From: Clavibacter californiensis
Lineage (GTDB): Bacteria; Actinomycetota; Actinomycetes; Actinomycetales; Microbacteriaceae
Reading direction: 5' to 3'
Length of the DNA: 64,000 nt
Assembly (NCBI RefSeq): GCF_021952865.1
Contig: NZ_CP040793.1
Span: 1-64,000, forward strand
A program made the position numbers and the translations under genes. Shown here piece after piece: positions 52,501-62,114 of this stretch; within the stretch, counting starts at the first letter, position 1; each line of letters begins with the position of its first letter. The notes beneath the pieces are model-generated. The model was not told where the DNA came from, did no database searches, and saw only the letters and a program-made list of their open reading frames with translations.

Positions 52501-55500
52501 AGGTGGTACTCGTGTGGGGCGGCTTCTGGGGGCAACTCGACAGGGGTCGTCGATCGGACCCGAAGCACGAGGCGGGAGCGGGCCCGTACTGATCCGTTAC
52601 TCGATCTTGAGTGTTGTAGAGCGTGGTCGTCTTAAGGCCTTCATCGTTCGTGCTTGACAGCGCCATATCTCGGTCGTTCCACTCCGAATACGACTTCGTT
52701 CCTACCACGTCAGAGACTGTGAGTTCGCGATAAGCAGCATCAAATGTGTACGTCTGAGCATGGCCGTTTGAGGGAGCCGCGGTTGGCGGAGTATCGCCCA
52801 GCACATCAACATAGGAGACCCCGGCGCCGTAGGAGTACTTCTTGCCCTGACGAAGCGCCGCGGTCAGCCCGTCCGGAGCGGGGAGCGTGATTGACGTGGT
52901 CCGCCCCGCCGTGTCATAGGCGATCGCGGTGGTCTGCGCGGCTCGCTGCGGGCGGGAGGTATCCGCAGCCAGCCAGTCGTTCGCGACGGACCCCCGCATA
53001 CCAGTGAGGCGTCCAGCGACGTACGCGAAATCGACAATCTCATTACCAGGGTCGACTAGGCGCGTGAGGAAGCCGTTCGCGTCGTAGAAGACGCGCGTGG
53101 TATCGGGCGTTCCGGCGACGTGCCCAGGGTAAATGATGCGACACAGCATGCCGGCGGGGGGCGGTGTGAATCCACTGCCAGTCGGGATAGGACAAGCCGA
53201 TCCGTTGGCGTCCCCATCCGTGATCCCTAGCCCCACCTTTGCAACCGTGTCGCCTGCGTAGACGAACTTGATCTGCCGATCGAACGTCGTAGTCGCCGCG
53301 CCGGTCCTCTTTGAGAGCGGGTCGGAGATTGTAGACAGCTGCCCGGTCCCAGCACGGTACTCGATGACGGGACTAGTGGGCTTGAGGGCGTCCGAAGCGG
53401 GCGTGATCGAGGCGATCTTTCCCGATGGACCGAAAGCGGAGATCACTCCGTCATCCCCAGTGATCGTCACTAGGCCCGCGGCATCTACGGACAGGACCCC
53501 GTACTCCCCGTCCGGGGCCTTATACCCACCTTCAGAGACCTTGCTGAAGGTGTGAGTCGTTCCGGACATGTCCGTCACGACGACGCTGGCTTCGTTAACC
53601 TGCGCGGAGCTATACTCACCGGAGTCGCCAGCCAGGGCTGTGGAAGCTGACCATCCCCCCGGCAACACCTCAGCGTCGCGGGTGAACCACTCAGCAGGGA
53701 CGACGAATTCCTTGCCATCGGATGTACGAACCCAAAGCTTCAGGAAGGCGGCGCCAAAGTTCTCGAAGTAGTCGACAGAGATGGGCACGGGGCCGGCTGC
53801 TACCTGGCGTGCACTGCCCCATTGAACCGGAGCCGGCCAGTCGTCGGTCCACTGGTCTAGAACAGTCTCTCCGTTAAGCCGCATCCTGGCGCCGTTGTCG
53901 CGCTCGAATCCGAAGACATAGGAGTCAGACTTGGGAACGTTGATGAACCCAGTCCACTTTGCCATGAAAGCTTCCGGAGAGAGGCCCGGGCCCGGGGCTC
54001 CCATACCCCAGTCGAAGGCGATGGAGGGGTCTACGCGGGTCAGGTTGGGAACTCTCGAGTCGAAGGACCACGATGTCGCTGGTCCCGTAGTCCCGTTGAC
54101 GTCGTAGTACGCCGCGTTGAGCCCGACTGTGCGGGGCTTTAGCGAGTTGTAGTTGAACGTGAGGCCCATGGGGCCCCCGAGCGTCGAGACGGAGGGCGAT
54201 TCGAACTGCATGTTCAGATTTCCGTTGGCGAGGTTGACCGTCACTCCCCCGAATTCGTCCTCAGGCGAGGGCCCCGCGTCTGCGATGCGTTGATTGACGG
54301 TGAGCTTGTTTACCCAGGTCGCCTCGGCCTTGTCGTAGCTGTCGTTTGTGAGGACGACCCAACTGTATGCGCCGCCGTCCTGGAGAGACCCGGCGGGCAC
54401 GGACCACGTGGGGTTCGCTTGCCAGCCGGAGCTGATGACGGCACCCGTCTTTCCGTCGGAGCCCGTCGCAATGCGGAACTGGTACGTGACCGGATCACCG
54501 TTGGGGTCTGTGGACGTCGACGTGCTGAGCGTGGGCGTGGTCGTAGTGATGACGCTGCCGTTCCCGGGCGTGGCGGAAGTCTGAGCCGGCGTGGGAGCAG
54601 GGGCGTTGGTCGTGAAGGACCAGATGGCTGATGAACGCACCGTGGAGGTGCCGAGATGTCCGTCATATCCGTCTCGAACGTAGGCTCGCCAGTAGTACTT
54701 GACTCCCGGCTTCAGGGCGTTTGCAGGTACTCGAGCTTCATTAGTACCGATCCAGTCGGAGTCGTATGCTGCATTAGTCCCGCCTGGGTCGGGGTTCTCG
54801 CTCACGTAGAACAACCAGTTGAGGCCCGTAGCTTCCGGGTCAGTGCTTCCGACCTTCAGAGTCGGCATGAGGGGCGCTCGGCTGTCCTGAGCAGGGGCTG
54901 GAGCCACGGGCTGCCCAGCAGACGGGTATTCCTTCCAGTCCACGAAGAGGGTGTTGTAGACGCCCTTGAAGGTGTATGCACCTGCCTTTTCTGCTCCTGT
55001 GGACATGAGGTAGTTTCCCCGGCTGCCATCACGGACCCATTGTGCGATGCGCTGAGAGAGCCCTTCATCCATGGCGTTGCCGCTGCTGCTTATCGGCCAC
55101 CAGCTGAGGTGGTCACCGGCTCCGTTGTAGTTGAAGGCGGTGGCGTGCTTGACGGTTCCCGTCCACGCCTCGTTCGTGCCCAGGCCGGCGACCTGCCCGT
55201 ACATCTGCGCTGCTACGACCTGCTTGCCGAACAGCTGCTCGTAGTTGTAGTGCTGCACAGAGCGCCAGTAGCGGTCACCGGAGTCACGTGAGTTGCCGAT
55301 GCGGGCACGACCGTCGCGGATGACAGTTCCATCACTCTTGAAGGAGTAGACGTCCTCCATGTCCGCCTGCTGCGTGGTGGGGTCGACGTACACCGGGTAG
55401 ACCCTCTTTGAGTCTGACAACCAGTTACGGTCGGGTCGGAGCTCGATGTTCCACGCGTTTCCGTCTTGGGAGAGCTTCGTGTCGATGGTCTCGAGGGCGG

Positions 55501-56419
55501 GTTCACTGCGGCCCTTGACACCAGAGGAGTCCCACATCACGGGCGTTGGCATCAGAAGCACGACAGCGTCGTCGGCGTCGAGGAACTCAATGCTTCCGTA
55601 CTCACCCATGCGCAGCGTCAGACCAGGTGCATCGACTCGCCACGTCCACGAGTCCTCTGCGGCGGCGGGCAGCGAGTCGAGTACAAGGGTCTCCTTGACA
55701 GCACCCGGCGTGACCTCGTACTTGAGGTCGACACCGTCAAAGACATCGTTGTACTGAAGCTGGTTGAGCCCCTGCGAGTCGCGCGGCCTGGCGAGACGAG
55801 CGAGCTTGCTTGCAGCTGCTCCTTCCAGAGAGAAGCGCACTGCGGTGCCTTGCGCGTTGACAGTCAGAACCCCGGAGTCATCGGCTGTGTTAGAGAAAGT
55901 CGGCTCGAGCTCATGCTTGATTGCAGCCGCGCCGCCGCGACCGTCAGCCAGGGTCGTGGTGGAGATCGGCTCCCACTGCCCGTTCACGTCGTAGTTGATG
56001 GGCTCGTGGGACAGCTTGGTCGTATGTGTGCCGTCCTTATTGACGTAGGTGTTGCTGAACTCAGCGCTCTCCACCAAGACGCTGGTGTCGGCATCGAAGC
56101 TCGTCTGGTCACCTACCGGAGTCGGCTCTGCAGTACCAGGTGCAGGTTCTTCCGTGCTCGGCGACTCCGGCGGCGCCTGGTCGTATGAAGGGGTGGACTG
56201 CTCCCCGGGCACATCGAAGTCGCCGCCTGGTACAGCGGGTTCCAAGGTCTCGTAGGGCTCTGACGAGAGAGGGGCGACCTTCATGGGATCCGGAGTCGCT
56301 GCCTGGCTGCTCTCCCCCGTGGAAACCAGGAGAGTAGCCGCTAGTGCGAAGGTCACCACTCCAGCGATGGTGGCTCGGCATGCGTTCTGGATCGACTGCG
56401 TCACGGTTCTCCCTGCCAT
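49562..56419 (-). CDS. Secreted RHS/YD-repeat polymorphic toxin
   Basis: 2,285 residues from the ATG at 56419. Order: signal peptide (1-38, ending SSQA), a Pro/Glu-rich linker, a beta domain, a DNRLRE-like region (about 360-500), fibronectin-like strands, a PA14-like domain (about 768-905), RHS repeats, a second PA14-like domain (about 1309-1440), more YD repeats, and the RHS core with [19 protein letters not shown] (about 2085-2105). A hydrophobic linker follows, then a ~90-residue tip: [21 protein letters not shown], Arg, and [10 protein letters not shown]. The tip resembles a URI/GIY-YIG nuclease. The RHS shell would encapsulate and deliver it to competitors. Confidence 0.85.
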   Translation of the reverse strand: MAGRTVTQSIQNACRATIAGVVTFALAATLLVSTGESSQAATPDPMKVAPLSSEPYETLEPAVPGGDFDVPGEQSTPSYDQAPPESPSTEEPAPGTAEPTPVGDQTSFDADTSVLVESAEFSNTYVNKDGTHTTKLSHEPINYDVNGQWEPISTTTLADGRGGAAAIKHELEPTFSNTADDSGVLTVNAQGTAVRFSLEGAAASKLARLARPRDSQGLNQLQYNDVFDGVDLKYEVTPGAVKETLVLDSLPAAAEDSWTWRVDAPGLTLRMGEYGSIEFLDADDAVVLLMPTPVMWDSSGVKGRSEPALETIDTKLSQDGNAWNIELRPDRNWLSDSKRVYPVYVDPTTQQADMEDVYSFKSDGTVIRDGRARIGNSRDSGDRYWRSVQHYNYEQLFGKQVVAAQMYGQVAGLGTNEAWTGTVKHATAFNYNGAGDHLSWWPISSSGNAMDEGLSQRIAQWVRDGSRGNYLMSTGAEKAGAYTFKGVYNTLFVDWKEYPSAGQPVAPAPAQDSRAPLMPTLKVGSTDPEATGLNWLFYVSENPDPGGTNAAYDSDWIGTNEARVPANALKPGVKYYWRAYVRDGYDGHLGTSTVRSSAIWSFTTNAPAPTPAQTSATPGNGSVITTTTPTLSTSTSTDPNGDPVTYQFRIATGSDGKTGAVISSGWQANPTWSVPAGSLQDGGAYSWVVLTNDSYDKAEATWVNKLTVNQRIADAGPSPEDEFGGVTVNLANGNLNMQFESPSVSTLGGPMGLTFNYNSLKPRTVGLNAAYYDVNGTTGPATSWSFDSRVPNLTRVDPSIAFDWGMGAPGPGLSPEAFMAKWTGFINVPKSDSYVFGFERDNGARMRLNGETVLDQWTDDWPAPVQWGSARQVAAGPVPISVDYFENFGAAFLKLWVRTSDGKEFVVPAEWFTRDAEVLPGGWSASTALAGDSGEYSSAQVNEASVVVTDMSGTTHTFSKVSEGGYKAPDGEYGVLSVDAAGLVTITGDDGVISAFGPSGKIASITPASDALKPTSPVIEYRAGTGQLSTISDPLSKRTGAATTTFDRQIKFVYAGDTVAKVGLGITDGDANGSACPIPTGSGFTPPPAGMLCRIIYPGHVAGTPDTTRVFYDANGFLTRLVDPGNEIVDFAYVAGRLTGMRGSVANDWLAADTSRPQRAAQTTAIAYDTAGRTTSITLPAPDGLTAALRQGKKYSYGAGVSYVDVLGDTPPTAAPSNGHAQTYTFDAAYRELTVSDVVGTKSYSEWNDRDMALSSTNDEGLKTTTLYNTQDRVTDQYGPAPASCFGSDRRPLSSCPQKPPHTSTTYDQGLVGLSANYFNNPRLAGAPAAFGLGAGAAGGGLDRDWAGGAPTAGINANQWSARWTGYITFPTSGRYAISTYADDGAQVWIDDVLVVSDWKNGAPRWSYAGSVDVIAGQQSRIRVEYTNDTGSSVLTLAWTAPGGARVAVPGSALTPGYGLLSRTTVDDSVPAGVSGVAPNQVASSVTETAYGIPWLGFPTATTEDPDGLNLRTETAYEAVGSGFLRKTSRTLPASVASGGSGGANGTTYSYYGPGETLQDAFGGAVCGLPAATPQSGFLKQVTSPTPSVGAAVSSSSVYDLMGRTVGTKTTGDSDWSCTSYDARGIVVKQVIAANASYPQRTVVTSPSVSGNPLKSSIQDSSVNGSPNGATITTETDLIERVVKYTDVWGTVSSIVYSDPGNRVMSSTTTTPDLNATTQSFTYNTFGQLETTSYNGKVIADPVYAANQLASVMYPLGADKAGNGSSLTKLAKDPMGRSTGLSYSFEDGSTVSNSVVRSQTGRVIKDTVTSGSVTNVSSYTYDAAGRLTRAQIPRHDLTYAYGLNANCLASPKAGLNGNRTSFTDVKDGTRTSATSYCYDRADRLVNTTQSNAQTGANAINAANLSATNLTYDAHGNTSVLADQKIAYDTANRHLQTTLTDGTVVKYSRDALDRVVQREVSKPNAATEVQRYAYSGLADEPIAVLNGSSVVLERILDLVGGASVAMPASGAARWSYPNNHGDIFYSQGKLVSYDPFGQVIDPQTGELGSAVGDDAGPDNLSGSADYGWMGSHSKLTEHQGSISTIEMGARQYVAALGRFLEVDPVEGGVDNDYAYPTDPINEFDTTGNMAAAAAIFIPVAAAAGPIGWIALGIGAIALGVGTYMAAQSIQKSLRQARAEPRVVPRPYVATKVKPYLRQKQYTVYEISYRKNGVKHTYKFGISYQKPGVRPKSQESKCESYAKRKCKSDILYTVKGKTAARTLEYIHIRAYRAKHGKCPPGQRYSCR

Positions 56420-56942
56420 GCGCAATCCGACGTCACGCTCAGGAAGTCACAGTAGATGTACACATGATTCTAAGCAGCAGGACCGACACCCCCCAATAGA
56501 GGGTGGTGGTGCGCCACAAGGTGCGTTGCCTTCGTGGGTGCCGCTACCGGCGCGATAGGGCCAGGGCCTGGCGGTAGTCGTGTCCTTTGTCGAACTAGCG
56601 CCCCGGCGGACGAACGTGTCCGAGTCGTTCGGCGGGCGAAGGACGACCTTTGAGCTAGATGCAGTAGCTCGCCGGCTGCATAAACCGTCGCATCGGTAGC
56701 ATCGGCGAGGCGTTGATCGCGATCTTGAGTCACCTCCCTGCGGTTAGGCCGTCCGACTTCATGCTGACGAGGCGCCCGCTTCCCGGTTGAGACCTACCCC
56801 GACGCGTGGAACGCCAGAGGAAGACGGATCTGGACTCGTCGTAGGAACTCGTTGCTCTCTGCCGTGGCGTGGGTGATGTGGATCAGTGTCGACCTTGTTG
56901 CGTCCTCAGCACGGAAGGACGCCGCCGGTCCCTACAGGTCGC
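56420..56942. other. Intergenic, promoter region of the RHS gene
   Basis: About 520 bases. It must hold the RHS promoter on the minus strand, but I cannot pick clear -10/-35 boxes. No convincing gene; the minus-strand open frame at 56470-56733 lacks motifs. Confidence 0.4.
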
Positions 56943-57983
56943 TCACTCGGGCTTGACTCCACCGGCCCAGTCCAGAGCTGCGATGATCCGCTCCTCCGCC
57001 GGCAGCGCCTGCTGTTCGGCAGCCGGCAGCGTCTCGTATGCGTAGGTCGACACGGCCATCGGCGCCGACGCCTGGCCCAGCGCATACCGGACGGTGTGCT
57101 CGTTGCGGCTACCGCAGATCAAGATCCCCACGGTAGGTCGGTGGAAGTCACGCCGCATCTTGTCGTCGACGACGGCGACGTAGAAGCCGAGCTGGCCGGC
57201 GAAGGCGAGCTCGAACTTGCCGGTCGTGAGCTCGATGACGACGTAGCGGAGCTGCTCGGTCTGGAAGAAGAGGAGGTCGACGTAGAAGTCGTCGCCGTCG
57301 ACGTCGAAATGGACCTGACGGCCGACGAACGCGAAGCCGGCACCGAGTTCACGGAGGGTGTCGACGATCCGGTCCATGAGGGCTTGCTCGAGCTCGCGCT
57401 CGGAGACCGCGTCGGTGAGGTCGAGGAAGTCGAAGACGTACGGGTCCTTGCCGAGTTCGCGGGCCAGGTCGGAGTCGGCAGGAGCGAGCTGGCCGGCGAA
57501 GTTCGTGGGCGGGGCCCCGATCCGCTCGAGCGTTCGGTTCATGATCTGGTTCGTGAGCACGTTGCGCGACCAGCCGTGTTCGGCGGCGCGTGCGGCGTAC
57601 CAGTCCCGCGCCGCGCGGTCGTCGAGCTTCCCGAGGAGGACGGTGATGTGTCCCCAGGGAAGTTGTCCAACAGCCAGTTGGACAACTTCGGCACGGTCGG
57701 GCCATGCCCCCGCGAAGGCGCGCATCTAGAAGAGGTTCGAGCGGGAGAAGCCCTTCATTGCGGGGAACTCGGCTGGGAGATCCTCGGCGAGGCGCGCGAC
57801 GACTGCACTCCCCCAGCCCTCATCTTCCTGGCGCTCCAGGATCACGTGGCCGATGGATTAGTATAGCTCGATGAGCTGCGTGTTCACCCGACGCTGCGCG
57901 GTCAGCTGCGCCGTTCGGACCTGCTGCTTCAGCGTGGCGAGGACGCTGGAGTAGTCGGTCGGCAGCGGCAACATCTCGGACAC
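56943..57983 (-). pseudogene. DUF1016/YhcG PDDEXK nuclease with two in-frame stops
   Basis: From the GTG at 57983 the frame reads PLPTDYSSVLATLKQQVRTA, then VNTQLIELY-stop-SIGHVILERQ and RSNLF-stop-MRAFA, and continues to 56943. The family normally has LYW-x-IG and NL-x-x-M-R at those points, so both stops replace conserved codons. The C-terminal nuclease part is intact (VDLLFFQTEQLRYVVIELTTGKFE with D, E and K residues). The downstream 260 codons could still be translated from the ATG at 57725, but a full enzyme cannot be made. Confidence 0.8.
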
Positions 57984-58027
57984 CGGATCAGGCTAGTCGC
58001 CGCGGATCGTTCGGTACGCCTGGCTGC

Positions 58028-58402
58028 TCACTGCCGGCGGTATGCGTCCCGGATGGCCTTCTCCACCACCGCACGTTGCGTCTGCGGCCCGTCGCCGGTG
58101 TCTCGTCCTTCGGAGACGGCACGGTCGATCAGCTCGAGCACGTCGGGTGCGAGCCGGGTGCTGAACGGGATGGCGACCTCGCGGCGGGTGTTGCCACGCG
58201 AAGGCGCCGGGGCCGCTGCAGCCACAGGCGTGGACACCGCTGCAGGTACCACCGCGGGGGTAGCTGCAGGAGCGGCGGCCGGCGGGGTGGCTACCTCGGG
58301 CTCACGTCGGTAGTCGACAGGGTCGATCCGCTCGTCTGGTGCGGGCTGTGCGCGCCGTCGAGTACGGAGGTCGGCGGGCCGGTCCGGCTGCGTGTCGGTC
58401 AT
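58028..58402 (-). CDS. ParA partner protein, ribbon-helix-helix-like
   Basis: 124 residues from the ATG at 58402, which overlaps the parA stop (ATGA). A Pro/Ala-rich linker (about 35-70) joins a basic N-terminus to a compact C-terminal domain (REVAIPFSTRLAPDVLELIDRAVSEGR, AVVEKAIRDAYRRQ). That domain looks like a ribbon-helix-helix DNA-binding fold. In this position it should be the centromere-binding partner of ParA and probably recognises the GCATGC repeats upstream. Confidence 0.65.
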   Translation of the reverse strand: MTDTQPDRPADLRTRRRAQPAPDERIDPVDYRREPEVATPPAAAPAATPAVVPAAVSTPVAAAAPAPSRGNTRREVAIPFSTRLAPDVLELIDRAVSEGRDTGDGPQTQRAVVEKAIRDAYRRQ

Positions 58403-59169
58403 CGGATCACCTGGTCGGCGATGGCGCTGTATGCGTCGAGCACGGGGGCCCCTTTCCTGAAGTTTCCGTACCACTCCCCCGTGAGGCGGACCTCTTGGAC
58501 GATCGCCCGCTGGGGCACGAGAGGGAGAAGGAGCATGCCGGTCTCGCGGAGCTCGTCGATGCTCGCGACTGCGGGCCGGGACATGATCGTGTCGCTCACT
58601 CCCCCGACGACGATGCCTGCTTCTTGGAGCGTGACGGGTGCTCCGATGCGTGCGCGGCTGTGTCGGAACTGCTCGACCGTCCGTCGGGCACCGCTGACGC
58701 CGTCGATCCCATCGCTGGTCGCCGTGGACGCGTAGACGACGGTGTCGGCGGCATTCAGCGCGGCCAGGGTCAGGGGTCCGCCCTGACGATTGGGGCAGTC
58801 GATGACGACGAGGTCGGCTTGGACATCCTCGAGGGACGTCCGCAGTCGGAGCTCGGCGTGGTCGGCACGGTCCGCCTCGCGATTGGAGACGTTGCGCGCC
58901 GAGGGAATGACACGGAGGCGGTCCGACCATGTGGTCGATACGGCGATGTCCTCAGCCCATCCCTCGGGGTTCTCGTCACCGAGGATCGCTCCCACATGCA
59001 GTCCCTCTTCGGTGGGCGCTACGTCCAGCCATTTCGTCGACGCGGCGCGGGGGTCGAGGTCCACGAGGAGCGTGCGCAGACCTCGCGTCGCAGCGATCAT
59101 CGCGAGCGACACTGCTGTGGTGGTCTTCGAGACGCCGCCGGACTCGCTGTACACCATGACAGTTTGCAT
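58399..59169 (-). CDS. parA: ParA-family partition ATPase
   Basis: 256 residues from the ATG at 59169; longer in-frame starts would translate the repeat array and are rejected. The P-loop is YSESGGVSKTTTAVSLA: the canonical ParA signature Lys (K-GG-xx-KT) is Ser here, a variation to note. Walker A' (LLVDLDPRAAST) and Walker B (LVVIDCPN) follow. ParA positions plasmid copies along the nucleoid with its DNA-binding partner. It is translationally coupled to the partner gene. Confidence 0.85.
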   Translation of the reverse strand: MQTVMVYSESGGVSKTTTAVSLAMIAATRGLRTLLVDLDPRAASTKWLDVAPTEEGLHVGAILGDENPEGWAEDIAVSTTWSDRLRVIPSARNVSNREADRADHAELRLRTSLEDVQADLVVIDCPNRQGGPLTLAALNAADTVVYASTATSDGIDGVSGARRTVEQFRHSRARIGAPVTLQEAGIVVGGVSDTIMSRPAVASIDELRETGMLLLPLVPQRAIVQEVRLTGEWYGNFRKGAPVLDAYSAIADQVIR

Positions 59170-59390
59170 GCAAGCAAGTATGCCTGCTTCGTTGGCAGCC
59201 TGCAAGCAAGCAGCCATGCCAGCGTTTATGTTTGCAGACATGCATGCAGGCCCACATGCATGCAAGCCATAACGCACACTTTCATGCCGTCTGGCTTGCA
59301 TGCAAGCACGCAAGTACCCGCGCAGTGCTCACCAGAGCGCTCGTGGGGTCAATCCTTGGTCCTTTCGGGTACTTGCATGCATGCATGCAT
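59166..59390. repeat. GCATGC repeat cluster upstream of parA (centromere or origin candidate)
   Basis: GCATGC palindromes start at 59166, 59242, 59258, 59298, 59375, 59379 and 59383, several as TTGCATGCAAG. Related GCAAGCA units lie between them. The array overlaps and extends upstream of the parA start, as a parS/operator region or origin iterons would. Confidence 0.75.
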
Positions 59391-59528
59391 CCACATGGGC
59401 ATTGGGGGAGCGGCGCTGGTGAGCTCGCTTGCGCACCTCACATCGGAGCCGCCGACAGCTCATCTAGCCGTACTTCGCGCGGATCGCGGCACTCGTCGGG
59501 CAAGCAGCAGCGCTCCTGGCGCGTGGAA

Positions 59529-59888
59529 TCAGAAGTTGCTGTCCTGGATCCCCAAGCAAACCCTCGTCGCTTGAGCTTCCTCGCGAGGGAGCCACTCGAA
59601 GTCATACCGGCCGGTCCTCGACCTTTCGGCAGCGACATCGACTTCCAGGTATCCGGATTGGATCTCCTGCAGGGCGAGGTACGGCTCGTAATCCTCCTGG
59701 GACCGCTCGCGGGTCCCGTCCTCCCAAACGACGATGTACCAGATCCACCATTTCCACTGCCGGTCGAACAGGCCGTGATACTTCCCCAGCACAGTCGCGA
59801 CGTGCCCGGCCCGGGCACCATCACGGGACAGGACACCGACGCCGCCGTCGAAGGGCTCGAACGCCGCGTCAGGGACAGGGGGGAACAT
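59529..59888 (-). CDS. Hypothetical protein
   Basis: 119 residues from the ATG at 59888; an in-frame ATG at 59927 would add 13. Trp-rich strand WKWWIWYIVVWEDG, then a charged C-terminus. No family recognised. Divergent from the next gene, so the leader is shared. Confidence 0.5.
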   Translation of the reverse strand: MFPPVPDAAFEPFDGGVGVLSRDGARAGHVATVLGKYHGLFDRQWKWWIWYIVVWEDGTRERSQEDYEPYLALQEIQSGYLEVDVAAERSRTGRYDFEWLPREEAQATRVCLGIQDSNF

Positions 59889-59979
59889 GGAGCGCACGGA
59901 CTCACCGTATCCACGGGCGAGCCTCATTCCACAGGTCGACTCAGCACGGGCACCTATCGTCGTCAGCGTGGGGTACCTG

Positions 59980-60264
59980 ATGACTGACGACCGCGTGCAG
60001 CGGATCCGCGAGGAGCCGGAGCGCGTCGCGTACGACGGCCACGTGCTGATCGTGCAGGCGTCGGAGCGCCTGTCCCGACTTGAGCTGTTCGAGCGTCGGG
60101 CGGAGCTCGAGGTGGTTCTCGGCGACGAGGTGGTGGCGTACATCGCCCGCGACTCCGTGGAGCAACGGCTGTTCTGGTCCGCGCGCATGTTCGACGTCGG
60201 GATCCTCGGGTTCGGCTCGAACACACTCATAGCCGGCCTTCGTGCCGCCCTCGGGACACGATGA
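59980..60264 (+). CDS. Hypothetical protein
   Basis: 94 residues from the ATG at 59980; a GTG ten bases upstream is also possible. Charged first half, then VVLGDEVVAYIARDSVEQRLFW. No family recognised. Its stop overlaps the start of the next gene (ATGA). Confidence 0.5.
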   Translation: MTDDRVQRIREEPERVAYDGHVLIVQASERLSRLELFERRAELEVVLGDEVVAYIARDSVEQRLFWSARMFDVGILGFGSNTLIAGLRAALGTR

Positions 60265-60461
60265 GCATCTTCGGGCTCCCGACCGCGATCGTCGTGATCG
60301 TCATCGCGATCATCTGCGTGATCGGCACGATTCTGTGCATCCGCCAAGGCTCAATCGAGGGCGGGCTCGGGGCACTGATCCTTCTGGTCGCCGCAGTCTT
60401 CTTCGGCGGATGGGGCTACATCGCAATCGACGCTCTGGTCAACGGATACCCGGGCCCATGA
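60261..60461 (+). CDS. Small membrane protein
   Basis: 66 residues with two hydrophobic segments (about 7-27 and 34-55). Coupled to the upstream gene by a 4-base overlap and 13 bases from the next small membrane gene. No family recognised. Confidence 0.6.
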   Translation: MSIFGLPTAIVVIVIAIICVIGTILCIRQGSIEGGLGALILLVAAVFFGGWGYIAIDALVNGYPGP

Positions 60462-60474
60462 GGAGACGCCCGCG

Positions 60475-60684
60475 ATGAGCGAGAAGCCCACACAACCCGG
60501 CATAGCAATCGGGGGAGGGGTCGTGTTCATCCTGTTCGGCCTCTGGGCCCTCATCGACGGCATCGCCGATCCCAGCGGGCGGAGCAAGGGCGGCATGCCC
60601 GTGTTCGTGTTCGTCGGTGTCTTCTTCGCCTGCGGGATCGCCATGATCGTCATCGGCCTGCGGTCGCGGCGCCGGCAGCGCTAA
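60475..60684 (+). CDS. Small membrane protein
   Basis: 69 residues with two hydrophobic segments (about 9-29 and 41-62) and a basic tail (RSRRRQR). Third gene of a three-gene run. No family recognised. Confidence 0.6.
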   Translation: MSEKPTQPGIAIGGGVVFILFGLWALIDGIADPSGRSKGGMPVFVFVGVFFACGIAMIVIGLRSRRRQR

Positions 60685-60923
60685 CCGGCTCGATGCCTGT
60701 CTGCTGACCGACGGAGCGCAAGGGGGATCGACCCTCAACAGCCGCCTCGCGGCAGTGTGGCCCCCCTGGCTCTGAGGGGCCTCCTGCTCCGCCGCCACAC
60801 GGCGGGGTCGCTCTCGGGCGTCTGATCGCCGGTGACGCTTTGATCGACCTCGCTCAGGTCTTCGGCCACCGTCGCGAGCTGCCGGAAGTTCACCGCAGCG
60901 GTGTGGCTCCCGTGCCGCCACGT
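60685..60923. other. No intact gene; possible ParB remnant
   Basis: About 240 bases beyond the stop of the ParB-domain protein. Minus-strand protein-like segments (VNFRQLATVAEDLSEVD) may be decayed sequence of a longer ParB. Confidence 0.35.
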
Positions 60924-61292
60924 CTACTTCGTGATCAACGGCTCCTTGCTGCCGAGGACGATGGTCATGGCCTCGCGCCGGTCGTTCTCGATCATCTGCT
61001 GCACGATGCGGTCGGCCGTGGTCTCGTCCGCGTCGATGACGTAGACCGGGATCGTGGCCACGCCTGCCTCGCGCGCTCCGAGGGTGCGGCGCTGCCCGGC
61101 ACGCACGAGCACGTTCCCGTGCTCATCCCGTCGCGCCAGCACCGGCGTGATGAAGCCGCGGGCCCTGATGCTCTGGATGAATTCGACGGTCAGCGCCGCG
61201 CTGGGTCGTACATTCGCCTCGATGACCAGAGTGGTCGGGTCGACGTGCTCGATGACCCCGCTGGTAGTGGTGGTGTTCTCAATGATGCTCAT
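60924..61292 (-). CDS. Shortened ParB N-terminal-domain protein
   Basis: 122 residues from the ATG at 61292 with GAGAGGGAA upstream. The ParB/Srx core is clear: IEANVRPSAALTVEFIQSIRARGFITPVLARRDEHG, then RAGQRRTLGAREAG. The usual helix-turn-helix and C-terminal domain are missing; the protein stops soon after QQMIENDRREAM. It may be a truncated pseudogene or a stand-alone CTPase-like domain. It is not beside parA. Confidence 0.65.
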   Translation of the reverse strand: MSIIENTTTTSGVIEHVDPTTLVIEANVRPSAALTVEFIQSIRARGFITPVLARRDEHGNVLVRAGQRRTLGAREAGVATIPVYVIDADETTADRIVQQMIENDRREAMTIVLGSKEPLITK

Positions 61293-61550
61293 GGGTTCCC
61301 TCTCCGCTTCAATCGATATTTTTGCCTGTACGGCGAGAGAATCGATAGAGAGCGGGAGTGCCGGAGTGCACGAGAAGTCGGGCGAAATAAGGGGGCTTGC
61401 GACCGCGTCCGACTTGTTGGGCACGCAGGCGCGGAGCGAACTACGATGACCGGCCGGACAGACGAAAAAACAGGCGGTCAGTGCCGCGCAGCGGCTCCCG
61501 GGGCCGCCACGGCCTCACCCGCCGGCACCGCCGGCGCTAGAGCACCGCAC

Positions 61551-61577
61551 TGGTGCGCGAGACGGGACTCGAACCGC
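61551..61577 (-). other. tRNA 3'-end-like segment
   Basis: On the minus strand the sequence reads GGTTCGAGTCCCGTC and then TCGCGCACCA, i.e. a T-loop, a half T-stem and an acceptor end with CCA. The 5' T-stem partner and the 5' acceptor strand do not pair, so it is not a complete tRNA. It could be an attachment-site relic. Confidence 0.4.
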
Positions 61578-61645
61578 CCAGAACAGGGGCCACGCGATAG
61601 CGATCCCTGCTTTCAGCTACACCGTATCGTCGATAGCATTTGCGC

Positions 61646-62110
61646 ATGGCATCATCCGCGGCCCAGCAAGCTCAGCAGGCACAGCAGACCCACCTTGCAC
61701 AGCAAACCCACCTTGCACAGCAGACCGGACAAAGCATTTCGAATCCTAAAATGTTTTGGTCGGCGGTCGTCACTGCTCTTCTGACCGCTGTGGCGGGCGT
61801 GTTCGTTTGGCTAATACCGGAGCAGTCCGGGGAACTCGCCGCAGCCTTTGGCGCGGGCTTGGCAACAACGTGCTTGATCATCTCCCCCGAAACACCCGGA
61901 CGATTCGTTGCGGCTGCGATCGGAATCTTGATCCCTCTGTACTGGCAAGTCTTGAAGGCCGGACTGAGGCTCGTCAATTGGGACGAGCCTGTCATCGAAT
62001 CTGCAAAAGCATTTGGCGTCGCATCACACGACATCGAGATCTGCCTACTCATTGTGGCCGTCGTCGTCGCGCTCATCGGCCTCTGGGGAAAGCCGCGGTA
62101 CACCCGCTGA
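61646..62110 (+). CDS. Membrane protein with Gln-rich repeat N-terminus
   Basis: 154 residues from the ATG at 61646. The N-terminus repeats QAQQ and THLAQQ units (about 5-28), encoded by short DNA repeats. Three to four hydrophobic segments follow. Lower in GC than its neighbours. No family recognised. It ends 4 bases from the convergent replication gene. Confidence 0.55.
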   Translation: MASSAAQQAQQAQQTHLAQQTHLAQQTGQSISNPKMFWSAVVTALLTAVAGVFVWLIPEQSGELAAAFGAGLATTCLIISPETPGRFVAAAIGILIPLYWQVLKAGLRLVNWDEPVIESAKAFGVASHDIEICLLIVAVVVALIGLWGKPRYTR

Positions 62111-62114
62111 CCGC

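Noticed and set aside
58403-58930. Long N-terminal extension of the ParA partner frame
   Set aside because: The extension is the shadow of parA; the ATG at 58402 overlaps the parA stop in the usual way.
59166-59390. CRISPR-like array
   Set aside because: The units are short overlapping palindromes without uniform spacers; they fit partition or origin repeats instead.
61551-61625. Complete tRNA gene on the minus strand
   Set aside because: T-loop and CCA end look right, but the T-stem has mismatches and no 5' acceptor strand pairs with the 3' end.
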